The notes under the pieces: model-generated
What the model was told of the DNA's origin: nothing
Databases searched by the model: none
Seen by the model: the letters and a program-made list of their open reading frames with translations, nothing else
Part shown: piece after piece, positions 43,705 to 52,652 of the stretch
Layout of the letters: every line of letters begins with the position of its first letter
Numbering within the stretch: the stretch's first letter is position 1
NCBI RefSeq assembly: GCF_021190915.1
Contig: NZ_JAIOAP010000007.1
Location: 248,001-312,000 of the forward strand
Length of the DNA: 64,000 bases
Origin: Cohnella silvisoli
GTDB taxonomy: Bacteria > Bacillota > Bacilli > Paenibacillales > Paenibacillaceae
Direction of reading: 5' to 3'
Made by a program: the position numbers and the translations under genes

Positions 43705-45468
43705 TCAGTGCGGCAGCCGAATGATAACGGTCGTTCCCCGCATCGGGAAGCTGGCAATCGTCAATCCGTAACCCGCCCCGTATTTCAGTTTCAGCCTGCG
43801 GTCCACATTGCGGATGCCGATTCCGCCCTGCCGCCCGTGCCTTTCCTGTTCGCCTTCAAGAATGGCTTCAAGCTGCTGGCCGTCCATGCCGATTCCGTTG
43901 TCGGCAATTTCCAATTGTATCGCATTATCGCCGCTTAAGCCTCTGATCGATATTTCGCAGCGGCCTTCCTTGCCATTGAAGCCGTGCAGGATGACATTTT
44001 CCACTATCGGCTGCATAACGAGCTTCGGAATCGGATGATCCAATATGTCTTCCTCCATGTCGTACGTGACGGCAAGCCTTTCGCCGAAACGAATCGTTTG
44101 GATGGCGCAGTAGTTCCTGACATGCTCCAGCTCCTCCTCGATCGATACCTCATCGTCGACATTGCTGATGCTGTAGCGCATAATGCCCGACAGCGAGCGG
44201 ACGATCTCTCCGATCTGCGGCATATTGCTGGTAATCGCCATCCAGTTCACCGTATCGAGCGTATTATATAAAAAATGCGGATTGATTTGCGCCTGAAGCG
44301 TTTTGAGCTCCTGCTCGCTCCGCAACAGCTTCTGCTCATACACTTCTTCGATCAAGATGTTGATCCGCTGGATCAAGCCGCCGAACGATCGGTTCAAATA
44401 AGCAATTTCATCCTGCCCCTCGTACTGGATGTTCGACGGCTCCTCGTGCTGAATTTCCATCCGTCGCATCCGGTAAGCGATCTCTTTGATCGGATTGACG
44501 ATGCCGCTCGAAACGAAAAAGGACAGCAGCACGAACAGGCCGGTAATGATCATGCAGCCGAGAATGCTCCTATTGAGCAGCTTTGTGACGTCCTTCGTCA
44601 ATTCTCGAATAGGGATGACGCTAATATATTTCCAGCCTTCTATGATATGGGACTGGTAGTACGTGACGATATACTTCTCGCCGCCGATCCGTTCGGTAAA
44701 GTGGCCGGCGACCTCGCCGCTGCTTTCGATTTCCGACTCGGTTCTTTCCAGCATCTTGCCGTCCACGTCACTTTCGGCCGCGGTGTTGTCGAGGCTGGAG
44801 ATGGCAGTGCCCTCGCCGTCGACGATGAAAACGTTGCCGTTAATGTCGGATAATTGATTCGATATAATCGAGGTAAACAGGCTTTCACGAATGTTCATCA
44901 CGAGCAGGCCTACCGGCTCCATCTGCACGGTTCTGACGATGCGGGCGGCCTGGATGATTCCGCTCCCCTTGTCTGGCTTGATCCAGACCAGCTTGCCGTC
45001 ACCCTTGGCGGCGGCTTGCTTCAATTGCTCGTAGGGCATATACGCGTACGGATAAGACGTTCCGAACCAGTACCGGCTGTTGCGGAACAGATGAATGGAA
45101 TCGATGTCCCGCCTGGAGAACATTACATTGACGAGCAGAGCCTCGATGTTGGTTCGGTCTACAAATTCGTCGCCAGGCCCGTATTTCAGAATACGAAGTA
45201 CCTCTTCGTCGGAAAAGATCAAATAAGAGGCGATATCGATCTGCTGCAGGTTGATGTCGATATTCTGGCCCATCTGCTCCAAAATACCGACGGTGTAGTC
45301 GACGGACTTGCCGGTAATGAGCTGCCTGGAGTAAGCGGTCAGCATCACGCTGATCAGCAAGATCGAAAGAAAGATCAGCGTGGAGTACACCAGCACTAGC
45401 CGGCTGCGGATGCGCATTTTCCTCAGCGACAGTCGTTTCATCAGCGATTTTACATCAGTTACGCCCAT
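43705..45468 (-). CDS. YesM-type sensor histidine kinase (module F)
   Basis: 587 residues from ATG at 45468, six bases after GAGGTG. The frame stays open upstream but those codons belong to a glycosidase scrap. TM1 about 23-45, extracellular sensor (about 46-298), TM2 about 301-322, HAMP, His_kinase H398 in QAQINPHFLYNTL, HATPase (PIVENVILHG, DNGIGMDGQQL, GIGIRNVDRR). Partner of the regulator at 42092. Confidence 0.92.
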   Translation of the reverse strand: MGVTDVKSLMKRLSLRKMRIRSRLVLVYSTLIFLSILLISVMLTAYSRQLITGKSVDYTVGILEQMGQNIDINLQQIDIASYLIFSDEEVLRILKYGPGDEFVDRTNIEALLVNVMFSRRDIDSIHLFRNSRYWFGTSYPYAYMPYEQLKQAAAKGDGKLVWIKPDKGSGIIQAARIVRTVQMEPVGLLVMNIRESLFTSIISNQLSDINGNVFIVDGEGTAISSLDNTAAESDVDGKMLERTESEIESSGEVAGHFTERIGGEKYIVTYYQSHIIEGWKYISVIPIRELTKDVTKLLNRSILGCMIITGLFVLLSFFVSSGIVNPIKEIAYRMRRMEIQHEEPSNIQYEGQDEIAYLNRSFGGLIQRINILIEEVYEQKLLRSEQELKTLQAQINPHFLYNTLDTVNWMAITSNMPQIGEIVRSLSGIMRYSISNVDDEVSIEEELEHVRNYCAIQTIRFGERLAVTYDMEEDILDHPIPKLVMQPIVENVILHGFNGKEGRCEISIRGLSGDNAIQLEIADNGIGMDGQQLEAILEGEQERHGRQGGIGIRNVDRRLKLKYGAGYGLTIASFPMRGTTVIIRLPH

Positions 45469-45591
45469 ACAAAACACCTCAAGATCATCGAGCTCCCACT
45501 GCAGCAGGTTCGTTTCGCTTAGCGGCAACTCGGCATGCTTCGGAACCCGGAACGTTTTGATTTCCGCAGGGGTGAAGCTGGCGCGGATCGC
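45469..45591 (-). pseudogene. C-terminal scrap of a GH38-like alpha-mannosidase gene
   Basis: In frame with the module F kinase, the minus strand reads AIRASFTPAEIKTFRV, then AELPLSETNLLQWELDDLEV, running into the kinase start without a stop. The xxPxEIKTFRV strand followed by an E-N-L-L-x-W tail is the way many GH38 alpha-mannosidases end. No start or upstream part exists: at 45592 it meets a TGA belonging to the shared tail segment. Assignment is by a short motif, so the family is tentative, but its coding character is clear. Confidence 0.5.
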
Positions 45592-45721
45592 TCACGTTTG
45601 ATGAGGTCTGATCTGCCGATGACAAACGGTCATCACAGTCCAATTGGATGGCGATGGCCGTTGTTTTCTGCAAAAATAGGCTTACTTGCCCAACTGGGCG
45701 GCGTCGAACGAGTGCGGCAAC
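45592..45721 (-). repeat. Shared tail segment, copy 1 (3' end of GH2 gene plus hairpin)
   Basis: By hand alignment about 86% identical to 57938-58069, with two single-base indels. It covers the last 13 or so codons of the GH2 gene (ending DAAQLGK), the stop, and 90 bp beyond. The non-coding part folds into a 17-position hairpin at 45625-45662 (14 pairs on the minus-strand RNA, one of them a G-U that would be a mismatch on the other strand). No U-tract follows. Confidence 0.85.
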
Positions 45722-47994
45722 AATGCGATTGCATCGAGCCAGCGCCGGTAACGTTCCAGCGAAAATCCGGGCGAACCCATTAGGTAATGATTGCCGAACG
45801 ACTTGCCATCTACGGTCCATTCGATCAGCAGCAGCCGCTGCATGCTGTACGGAGCGCGGATTCTGCCCAATTCCGCAAGACCGTTCGCTTCCACGCTGAA
45901 TGTTCCTTCGAGGAGCGTTTCTCCGCTTTCCGCGTCCCATATTCGGAATGGTCCGGATGCCGCCGTAAGGGAATCGTTGCCGACTTTCACAGCCACGTGC
46001 CAGTTCTCCGGTTCGTCGATCATGATGCATACCGGCTGCTGCACCCGCTTGATATAGTGATAAGCCAGCTTCTTCCCGCCGTAGTAATCGACGACCGCAT
46101 CGGAAAATTGCGGCCAGCCGTCGAGCAAGTTCCACCAGAGGATGCCGCCGCAGCGCCCTTTGCTTAGCCGCGCTTTCTCGATGAAGAACTTCTTCGCTTC
46201 CGCCTGCGAAATTTGCGACGCAAGAATGAAGTCCTCCACAGTGTCCGGATGGCCGCCGAACAGCTCATAAATCTGATCCGCCATCAGCTTCACGCGGAAT
46301 CGGTACGGCGAGTCCGGCCCGCCGACCGGATCGGTGCCGTGCGTGATCCATTGGGGGTTATCCTGCCACGGCCACACGCTCCCGGAATCGAGAAACTTCT
46401 CCATCGTGGACAGATTCGGGCAGCCGTGATAGCCCGTTTCGCCGATAAAGTGCATGTTCGCAGATGTATAATAGAGGCTCTTGAAATAGTCCCTCGGCCC
46501 CCACAGATGGCGCTCTGGCAAGCAGTCCGGCGTACCAAGCCGATACGCTTCCGGCGAGATGTACGGGGAACTCGGCACATACGGGCGATACGGGTCGCAT
46601 TGGAACACAGCGTCCTTCAGCACCTTGCGGGTCAGCACATTTTGATTTGGGTCCAGCCCGCGATCAAGGAAAATTTCGTCGCACTCGTTGTCGCCGGCCC
46701 AAACCGCGAGCGACGGATGGTTGCGCAGCTTGCGTACGACAGCGAGCGCTTCCTTGCGCAGCATATCCTGAAATTCGAGGTCCTGCGGATACATCGCGCA
46801 CGCCATGGCGAAGTCCTGCCATACCAGAATGCCGCTGCGATCGCATAAATCGAAGAAAGCATGATCCTCGTACACGCCGCCGCCCCAGCAGCGCAGCATG
46901 TTGCATTCGAGGTCGGCGGCCAGCGCGACCGCCTCCGCATATTTACCGGCATCCCGGCTGTGGAACATATCCAGCGGAACCCAGTTCGAGCCTTTGACCA
47001 TAATGGGAAAGCCGTTCACCTTGAATTGAAACTGCCCGGGACGTTCAAGCGTCGTCACATCGCTGCGCAGCAGCTCCAGCGTGCGGATACCTAGCGTACC
47101 CGTACGCGACGCAATCACATCTCCATCGTGGAGCAGCTCTGTCGTCACCGTGTACAGGTTCGCTGCTCCATAGCCCCGCGGCCACCACAGCTTCGGCCGT
47201 TCCACCGTCAGCTCCATCGTTCCGTAGGCAAACTTGAGCCCTCTCGTTACCTCGAACAACGAATCCCCGCACACTCCTCGCATGCGAAGCTGCAAGCCGT
47301 TAAGCGTTCGCGGTTCAACAGCGAACTGATAGAACACCTGCACATGAGCTTGCCGTTCATTCGCCTTCGTTGTGGCGAAGTGCATGTCGGCGATTTCATT
47401 CGGCTCGTGATAGACCAGCTCGACAGACCGCCATAGCCCTGCCGAAAGCGCCCGGCCAAAGATGTCCCACCCGAAGCTGTGCGCCGCTTTGCGAATCCAC
47501 AGCTGCTCGGCGTTGACCGGGAACGCATAGCTCGAAGGATCATAGGTTCTGCCGAGCGCTGCGATGACCGGCGACTGCAATCGAACCGTCAGCACATGCT
47601 CCTGTCCAGGCTGCAGCAGACCCGTCACATCGAAGCGATGTTCGATCAACATGTTGTCGCTGCGGCCGATTTCCTGCCCGTCCAGCCAATACGTAGCTAC
47701 GCAGTCGACGCCATGAAATACCAACTCGTGCTTAACGCCGGACGGCTCGACTGTAAGTTTCCGCTGATACCACCATTCGTACGTTTCATAAGGCTTCAGC
47801 AGATGGATGTTCTCACCCACATACGGATCCGGCAGAATACCGGCGCCGCATAAATCCAGCTCGACGTTGCCAGGCACCGCAGCGGCAATCGGTTTAAGCT
47901 CGGATGCCCGCAGCGCGACCGGATGATCAATGTCAAGCTCTCCCTGTTGCAAATAGTACAACTCCCACTGTCCGTCCAAACTTATCATTCTCAT
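45682..47994 (-). CDS. GH2-family glycosidase, beta-mannosidase type
   Basis: 770 residues from ATG at 47994 (GAGGTG seven bases before); a TTG at 48009 overlaps the previous gene. Domain order is GH2 sugar-binding (about 1-190), immunoglobulin-like (195-310), then the TIM barrel with acid/base E437 in AGDNECDE and nucleophile E519 in HFIGETGY, then a beta-sandwich tail. The CWGGGVYED and FPVNAEQLWIRK segments are typical of beta-mannosidases. It removes beta-linked mannose or a related sugar from oligosaccharides; no signal peptide, so it acts in the cytoplasm on imported fragments. Its final codons belong to the shared tail segment also seen at 57938. Confidence 0.9.
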   Translation of the reverse strand: MRMISLDGQWELYYLQQGELDIDHPVALRASELKPIAAAVPGNVELDLCGAGILPDPYVGENIHLLKPYETYEWWYQRKLTVEPSGVKHELVFHGVDCVATYWLDGQEIGRSDNMLIEHRFDVTGLLQPGQEHVLTVRLQSPVIAALGRTYDPSSYAFPVNAEQLWIRKAAHSFGWDIFGRALSAGLWRSVELVYHEPNEIADMHFATTKANERQAHVQVFYQFAVEPRTLNGLQLRMRGVCGDSLFEVTRGLKFAYGTMELTVERPKLWWPRGYGAANLYTVTTELLHDGDVIASRTGTLGIRTLELLRSDVTTLERPGQFQFKVNGFPIMVKGSNWVPLDMFHSRDAGKYAEAVALAADLECNMLRCWGGGVYEDHAFFDLCDRSGILVWQDFAMACAMYPQDLEFQDMLRKEALAVVRKLRNHPSLAVWAGDNECDEIFLDRGLDPNQNVLTRKVLKDAVFQCDPYRPYVPSSPYISPEAYRLGTPDCLPERHLWGPRDYFKSLYYTSANMHFIGETGYHGCPNLSTMEKFLDSGSVWPWQDNPQWITHGTDPVGGPDSPYRFRVKLMADQIYELFGGHPDTVEDFILASQISQAEAKKFFIEKARLSKGRCGGILWWNLLDGWPQFSDAVVDYYGGKKLAYHYIKRVQQPVCIMIDEPENWHVAVKVGNDSLTAASGPFRIWDAESGETLLEGTFSVEANGLAELGRIRAPYSMQRLLLIEWTVDGKSFGNHYLMGSPGFSLERYRRWLDAIALLPHSFDAAQLGK

Positions 47995-48005
47995 CGTGCT
48001 GCACC

Positions 48006-50708
48006 TCAACTGATCGAAGTAACCGTTACGTCCTTATCGGAATGGATGAATACCGGCGCTCCGGTAATCGTGACATTCACGATGCCGCCGCTGACCGGCA
48101 AGGTTTGGATGCTGCCATCCGTGTTGACCACTGTGATCGACGATGCCGTTGTCGACAAGTGTGCAGTCTTCGTCGATTCATCCGCAGCCCATAACGTATT
48201 GATGTACTGGTTCTTCTGTTCGCTCCAGAATTTGTAGCCGTAATACGGATTGCTGATGCCGGCAACGGCGCTCAAATATTTGGCCGTCTTCAGTTCCCTG
48301 ATCAGCAGATGATAGCCATAGTAGGCCAGCTTCGGATTGCCATTCCAATCGACGATGCCGAAATTCGTTTCCTGGTCGTTCGGGTCCGTTCCGGAATCCT
48401 GGAATGCATACCAACCGATCCGCTTAATATCCATTCCCAAGCTGAGGAGGAACGTGCGAACCAGATAATTCCTCTGCACCGTCTGACTGACAGGAATCGC
48501 CCAGGTCGTGCGCGGCAGACTTTGCGTCGTCCAACCCGTACCTACGGAGACGATCGGCTTGTTTCCATCGCCATGATTTGTCATAATCGTACGGATATCG
48601 CTTACCTTCTGGATCAGCCCTTCGGGGACGCCGCCGGCGAGGCCTGCTGGCACTGAATCGCCGTACCCAACGAAGGCGCTGAGGCTGAACGCATCGAAAT
48701 ACGTTTTGACCAGATTGCCGTTCTGTCCGTCCGAATTGTAAAAGTCATTGATAAACGTCGTGTTGACTCCTCCGACATCCGGCGCCGTCAGCATATTGTT
48801 CGGGTTCGCCGCCTTGAGAACGTCATGCGTCGTTTTCACGACAGAAGCCCACGTAGCCCCTGTATACCCCGAAAATTCGGGTTCATCGCCCGCCTGCCAC
48901 AAGTACGTTCCCCGCGCATTGTCGGAAGCCAGGTTCTCATTGTTGAAATTGGCGAAGCCGTAGAACGTGACCCCATATCTTCCGTACAAATCAAGCACCC
49001 ACGGCCAATGCTGCCACCAATGTGTTCTGTATACGCCGTCAAGCTGACTCAGATAGCGCAAATTTTTCATCAGCATGATGTCTTCCTGCTCGCCATGATC
49101 GATATATCCGCCTCCGCCGTACGGATAATTGTCAATGGCGAAGATGTCTCCGACCTTCTCCCTAGGATTGCCCAGCGCAGCAGGCGTCGTAATCTTGACT
49201 GTCGTCACGTCGGTTCTCTCGCCGTTCTTGCCGACCGGAGCCAACGCAATATAGTACGTTTGCAGGGGCGCCAATCCCGTATAAATGGCCGCCTTGCCGT
49301 TCGTTTCCCGCATGCCTTCCGTATACTTCATCTTCGGCGTTTTGCCTACGGTGCTCGTAAAATCGGATGTCTCAATGTACAAGTTATACGATCCGACATC
49401 GTTCACCGTTTGATTATAGTCGGTCCAATCCAGAGTGATAGAGCTTTGCGTCAATACATCCGTAGTGATTTCTACCTTTTCCGGCGTTGCATTATGCGGT
49501 AAGGTAAGATCGTTTAACGGCCATCCCCAGACAGCGATTTCACCCGTAGTCAATTGATAGGAATCGTTTGCGTTATGCAGAATGAACTTGACGTAACGGG
49601 CATTTTTACCGGAAATGCCGTAGGATGGGGTATTGACGTACGTTCCCGCGCTTCTGCTGTTGGTGTTTACCGTGTAGCCCAACGTAGAATAATGAGCCCC
49701 GTCGCTGCTGACCTGAACCTCGTAACCGTCCATCCAGTGTTGCGAGTTGGCGTAGGTCCAAACATCCAACGCTCCTATAGCATAGATGTCTTTCAAATCA
49801 TATATGACCTGTTGATATTTTCCTTGATAACCCCAAACGGAATCAAGGTTGTAGTCGCCGGCGGTGTTCAGGGGGTCGCCGTCCGTTAAATCCGGCCAGC
49901 CTCCAGCCCCGTCGTTTTTCGAGTCATTATCGGTAGCGATCGACTGACTGTCAGTCTCAAAAGGCTTGTCCGAGATCCACCGATAGGTTGAATTCGTTGT
50001 TATTTTCGGCGTCGATGTATTGTAGGTCCCCGAGGCTCGCAAATACGTGTTAGACAGGAGCGACATCGGCTTTAACGTATTGTCTCCCCACACGGCAACT
50101 TCTCCAAGTATCATTTGATATTGGGCGGTATCTTTTTTCGCGATCACTTTGACATATCTGGCGTGAACGGCAGGCTTGATCGCAAGTGTCGTGACGCCTA
50201 CGCCCGAAGTCGTGCCGTTCGTATTGAGAGTGACCCCGACGCTGCGGTAATTCACGCCGTCCTCGCTGGCCATGACTTCAAACTGCTTCATATAATGCTG
50301 CGAATCTGCTGTAGCCCATACTTGTACTTTCGATACTCGATAAACCGCTTTCAGGTCGTAAACGAGCGTTCCGTAGGAGTCAGAGCCGCTCGCAAACGTT
50401 CCGAAATTATCATACAGGTTGCTAGGTACGGATCTCCCGTCCTGCATATGCGTCGGCGAGGTACTGTCGGTCGAAACAATGCTTGGATCCGATGCGTATT
50501 GGCCTTCCTTTAGCCATGAATAGGAAGCTCCTGTGCTAATCTTTGCCGTCCCCGTCGAAATCAACCAGCCAAGAGGGTTATCGCTGAGCAGCTTTTCCGA
50601 CACAGACGACGCCTGAGCCACATTCCCTTGCGGCGGGATGACAGAAAACGTTGAGGCGATAAAGAGCATGGAGAGAAAAATCATCCCAGTAAATTTGAAC
50701 CTTTTCAT
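48006..50708 (-). CDS. Secreted multidomain protein: two discoidin domains, Fn3, glycosidase-like barrel
   Basis: 900 residues from ATG at 50708 with GGAGGAG seven to nine bases upstream. Signal peptide 1-34 (cleavage near AQASS). Two F5/8 type C (discoidin) carbohydrate-binding domains at about 50-208 and 235-395, each ending in the strand pattern RYVKV/RYVKF...GEVAVWG/GEIAVWG; an Fn3 domain at about 405-510; a TIM-barrel glycosidase-like domain (about 515-830) with GDEPEFSGY (E609 or E611 as possible acid/base); then a beta-rich tail. At the place where GH39/GH5-like enzymes have a nucleophile Glu before GW, this protein reads VSVGTGWTT, without Glu. It likely binds an external glycan; catalysis is uncertain. 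It follows the LplC permease by 49 bp. Confidence 0.8.
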   Translation of the reverse strand: MKRFKFTGMIFLSMLFIASTFSVIPPQGNVAQASSVSEKLLSDNPLGWLISTGTAKISTGASYSWLKEGQYASDPSIVSTDSTSPTHMQDGRSVPSNLYDNFGTFASGSDSYGTLVYDLKAVYRVSKVQVWATADSQHYMKQFEVMASEDGVNYRSVGVTLNTNGTTSGVGVTTLAIKPAVHARYVKVIAKKDTAQYQMILGEVAVWGDNTLKPMSLLSNTYLRASGTYNTSTPKITTNSTYRWISDKPFETDSQSIATDNDSKNDGAGGWPDLTDGDPLNTAGDYNLDSVWGYQGKYQQVIYDLKDIYAIGALDVWTYANSQHWMDGYEVQVSSDGAHYSTLGYTVNTNSRSAGTYVNTPSYGISGKNARYVKFILHNANDSYQLTTGEIAVWGWPLNDLTLPHNATPEKVEITTDVLTQSSITLDWTDYNQTVNDVGSYNLYIETSDFTSTVGKTPKMKYTEGMRETNGKAAIYTGLAPLQTYYIALAPVGKNGERTDVTTVKITTPAALGNPREKVGDIFAIDNYPYGGGGYIDHGEQEDIMLMKNLRYLSQLDGVYRTHWWQHWPWVLDLYGRYGVTFYGFANFNNENLASDNARGTYLWQAGDEPEFSGYTGATWASVVKTTHDVLKAANPNNMLTAPDVGGVNTTFINDFYNSDGQNGNLVKTYFDAFSLSAFVGYGDSVPAGLAGGVPEGLIQKVSDIRTIMTNHGDGNKPIVSVGTGWTTQSLPRTTWAIPVSQTVQRNYLVRTFLLSLGMDIKRIGWYAFQDSGTDPNDQETNFGIVDWNGNPKLAYYGYHLLIRELKTAKYLSAVAGISNPYYGYKFWSEQKNQYINTLWAADESTKTAHLSTTASSITVVNTDGSIQTLPVSGGIVNVTITGAPVFIHSDKDVTVTSIS

Positions 50709-50757
50709 CAACAATCTCCTCCAATTTGCGAATTTTCGCTGCCGGCCTTCCACATCC

Positions 50758-51648
50758 CTACTCTTTCACGCTGCCAAGCACAATTCCGGTGACAAAATAT
50801 TTTTGCAAAAACGGATACACGAGCAGCACCGGCAAGATGGCCACGCAAATTTGCGCCGCTTTGGCCGTTCGGTCTGAGACGTTTGCGAGCATTTCCGCCG
50901 TCGATGGACTCACGGAGTTTAATTTCGTCAAATCCACATTGACGATGATCGTCTGCAAATAAGTCGATAAAGGGAAATGTTCAGCATGCCGCATCAGAAT
51001 TAACCCGTCAAACCAGGAGTTCCAATGGTCGACGACCGTGAACAGCGTAATGGTCGCAAGCGCCGGGAGCGACAACGGCGTATAGATTTTCCATAACGTC
51101 GTCCAGTGGCCGGCTCCGTCGATAAACGACGATTCCTCCAACTCCTTCGGCAGCCCGCGAAAGAAGTTCAGCAGCAGAATGACGTTGAATACCGGTACGG
51201 CTCCCGGCAATACGAGAGCCCAGATCGTGTCCATGATGCCGTAATTCCGAATCGTCACATACCATGGCATAAGGCCGCCGCTGAACAAAATCGTAAAGAC
51301 GCAGAACCACGCATACCCGGTGCGAAATCGAAACGACTTCACCTCCTTAGAGAGTGGATACGCCGTCAGCAGCGTCAGCAGCATATTGAGCGACAGACCG
51401 ATCGCGACCCGCTTCAAGGAAACGACGAAAGCGTGCCCGAACTCCGGTTTGTCCAGAATAAACTGATACGACTTGAGCGTAAAATGAACCGGCAGCAAGC
51501 CGACAAGTCCTGCCGTCGATGCTTCTTTCGAGCTGAAAGAGACGGCCAGAATGTGAATGAACGGAAAGATGCAAGATAAGGAGAGCAGCGCCAGAAAGGC
51601 GTAATTCAACGTCTGGAATACAGTATGACTTCTCGTTCTATAATGCAT
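50758..51648 (-). CDS. ABC transporter permease, LplC type (module G)
   Basis: 296 residues, six helices, EAA loop EESSFIDGAGHWTTLWKIYTP, ending GIVLGSVKE. LplC-type subunits pair with LplB-type ones and the larger LipO-type binding proteins. TAGGAG precedes the ATG. It lies 29 bp after its partner. The ATPase is not encoded nearby. Confidence 0.92.
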   Translation of the reverse strand: MHYRTRSHTVFQTLNYAFLALLSLSCIFPFIHILAVSFSSKEASTAGLVGLLPVHFTLKSYQFILDKPEFGHAFVVSLKRVAIGLSLNMLLTLLTAYPLSKEVKSFRFRTGYAWFCVFTILFSGGLMPWYVTIRNYGIMDTIWALVLPGAVPVFNVILLLNFFRGLPKELEESSFIDGAGHWTTLWKIYTPLSLPALATITLFTVVDHWNSWFDGLILMRHAEHFPLSTYLQTIIVNVDLTKLNSVSPSTAEMLANVSDRTAKAAQICVAILPVLLVYPFLQKYFVTGIVLGSVKE

Positions 51649-51677
51649 GGCTCCTACCTTCCTTAATAAAGCATGAC

Positions 51678-52577
51678 TTAGAAAATCCGATAATTTGCGA
51701 ATCTGTAGGCCAGCAAATACGAGACGGAAATGAGAATGAATGAAACGACCGACTTAAACAAACCGACCGCTGTCGCTACGCTGTACTGACCATCGCCCAT
51801 CCCGATTCGGTATACCATCGTATCGATAATATCCCCGCTTTCGTAGACGGAAGCATTGTACAGGTTGAACACTTGATCGAAGCCGGCATTCAGGACGTTG
51901 CCTAAGCTGAGCGTCGCCAGGAGGATGATGATCGGCAGCAGCCCCGGCAACGTAATCTTCAGCGTCTGCTTCCAGCGGCTTGCGCCGTCGATGCAAGCCG
52001 CTTCGTATAGCGACGGGTTAATGCCCGTCAGCGCGGCGAGAAAGACGATGGTGTTGAAGCCGAATTCCTTCCACGTGTTCGTGGCGACCAGCGTAAAGGG
52101 AAACCAGTGATTATCGCCCAGAAAATAGACGGAAGGCAAGCCGACAGCCTTCAGAATCTCGTTGACGATGCCCTGCGACGGCGACAAAATGTCAACTAGA
52201 ATCCCCCCCAGCAGCACCCAGGAGATGAAATAGGGCAAGTACACGATCGTCTGCACGCTTCGCTTGAACCACATTTTCCGCACCTCGTTCAGCAACAGCG
52301 CCATCACGATCGGTACGACCAGGTTCGCCACAATTTTCAGCACGGCGATAAACAGCGTGTTGTACAATACTTGCAGCGTCCCCGGAAGCTGCAGCATGTA
52401 CTGGAAATTTTCCCATCCGACCCATGGAGAACTGAAAAAATTATGACCCGGATAAAAATTTTGAAAAGCTATGGCGATCCCGGTCATCGGCACATAGCTG
52501 AACGCAATCAGAAGCACTACGGTCGGGATCAGCATGACATGCAGCGGCATTTCGCGAATCCATTTTCTCGTCGTCAT
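51678..52577 (-). CDS. ABC transporter permease, LplB type (module G)
   Basis: 299 residues with six helices, FSYVPMTGIAIAFQNFYPG as the usual LplB first loop, and EAA motif EAACIDGASRWKQTLKITLP. GAGGAGA precedes the ATG. Follows the binding protein by 75 bp. Imports a complex oligosaccharide together with the 50758 subunit. Confidence 0.92.
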   Translation of the reverse strand: MTTRKWIREMPLHVMLIPTVVLLIAFSYVPMTGIAIAFQNFYPGHNFFSSPWVGWENFQYMLQLPGTLQVLYNTLFIAVLKIVANLVVPIVMALLLNEVRKMWFKRSVQTIVYLPYFISWVLLGGILVDILSPSQGIVNEILKAVGLPSVYFLGDNHWFPFTLVATNTWKEFGFNTIVFLAALTGINPSLYEAACIDGASRWKQTLKITLPGLLPIIILLATLSLGNVLNAGFDQVFNLYNASVYESGDIIDTMVYRIGMGDGQYSVATAVGLFKSVVSFILISVSYLLAYRFANYRIF

Positions 52578-52652
52578 GATCTCTCCTCATTTATGCGGAA
52601 GGGGAAAAGCATGTTCGTACGCTTCTCCCCTTCGTTTTTGTTTCTAGCGGTT

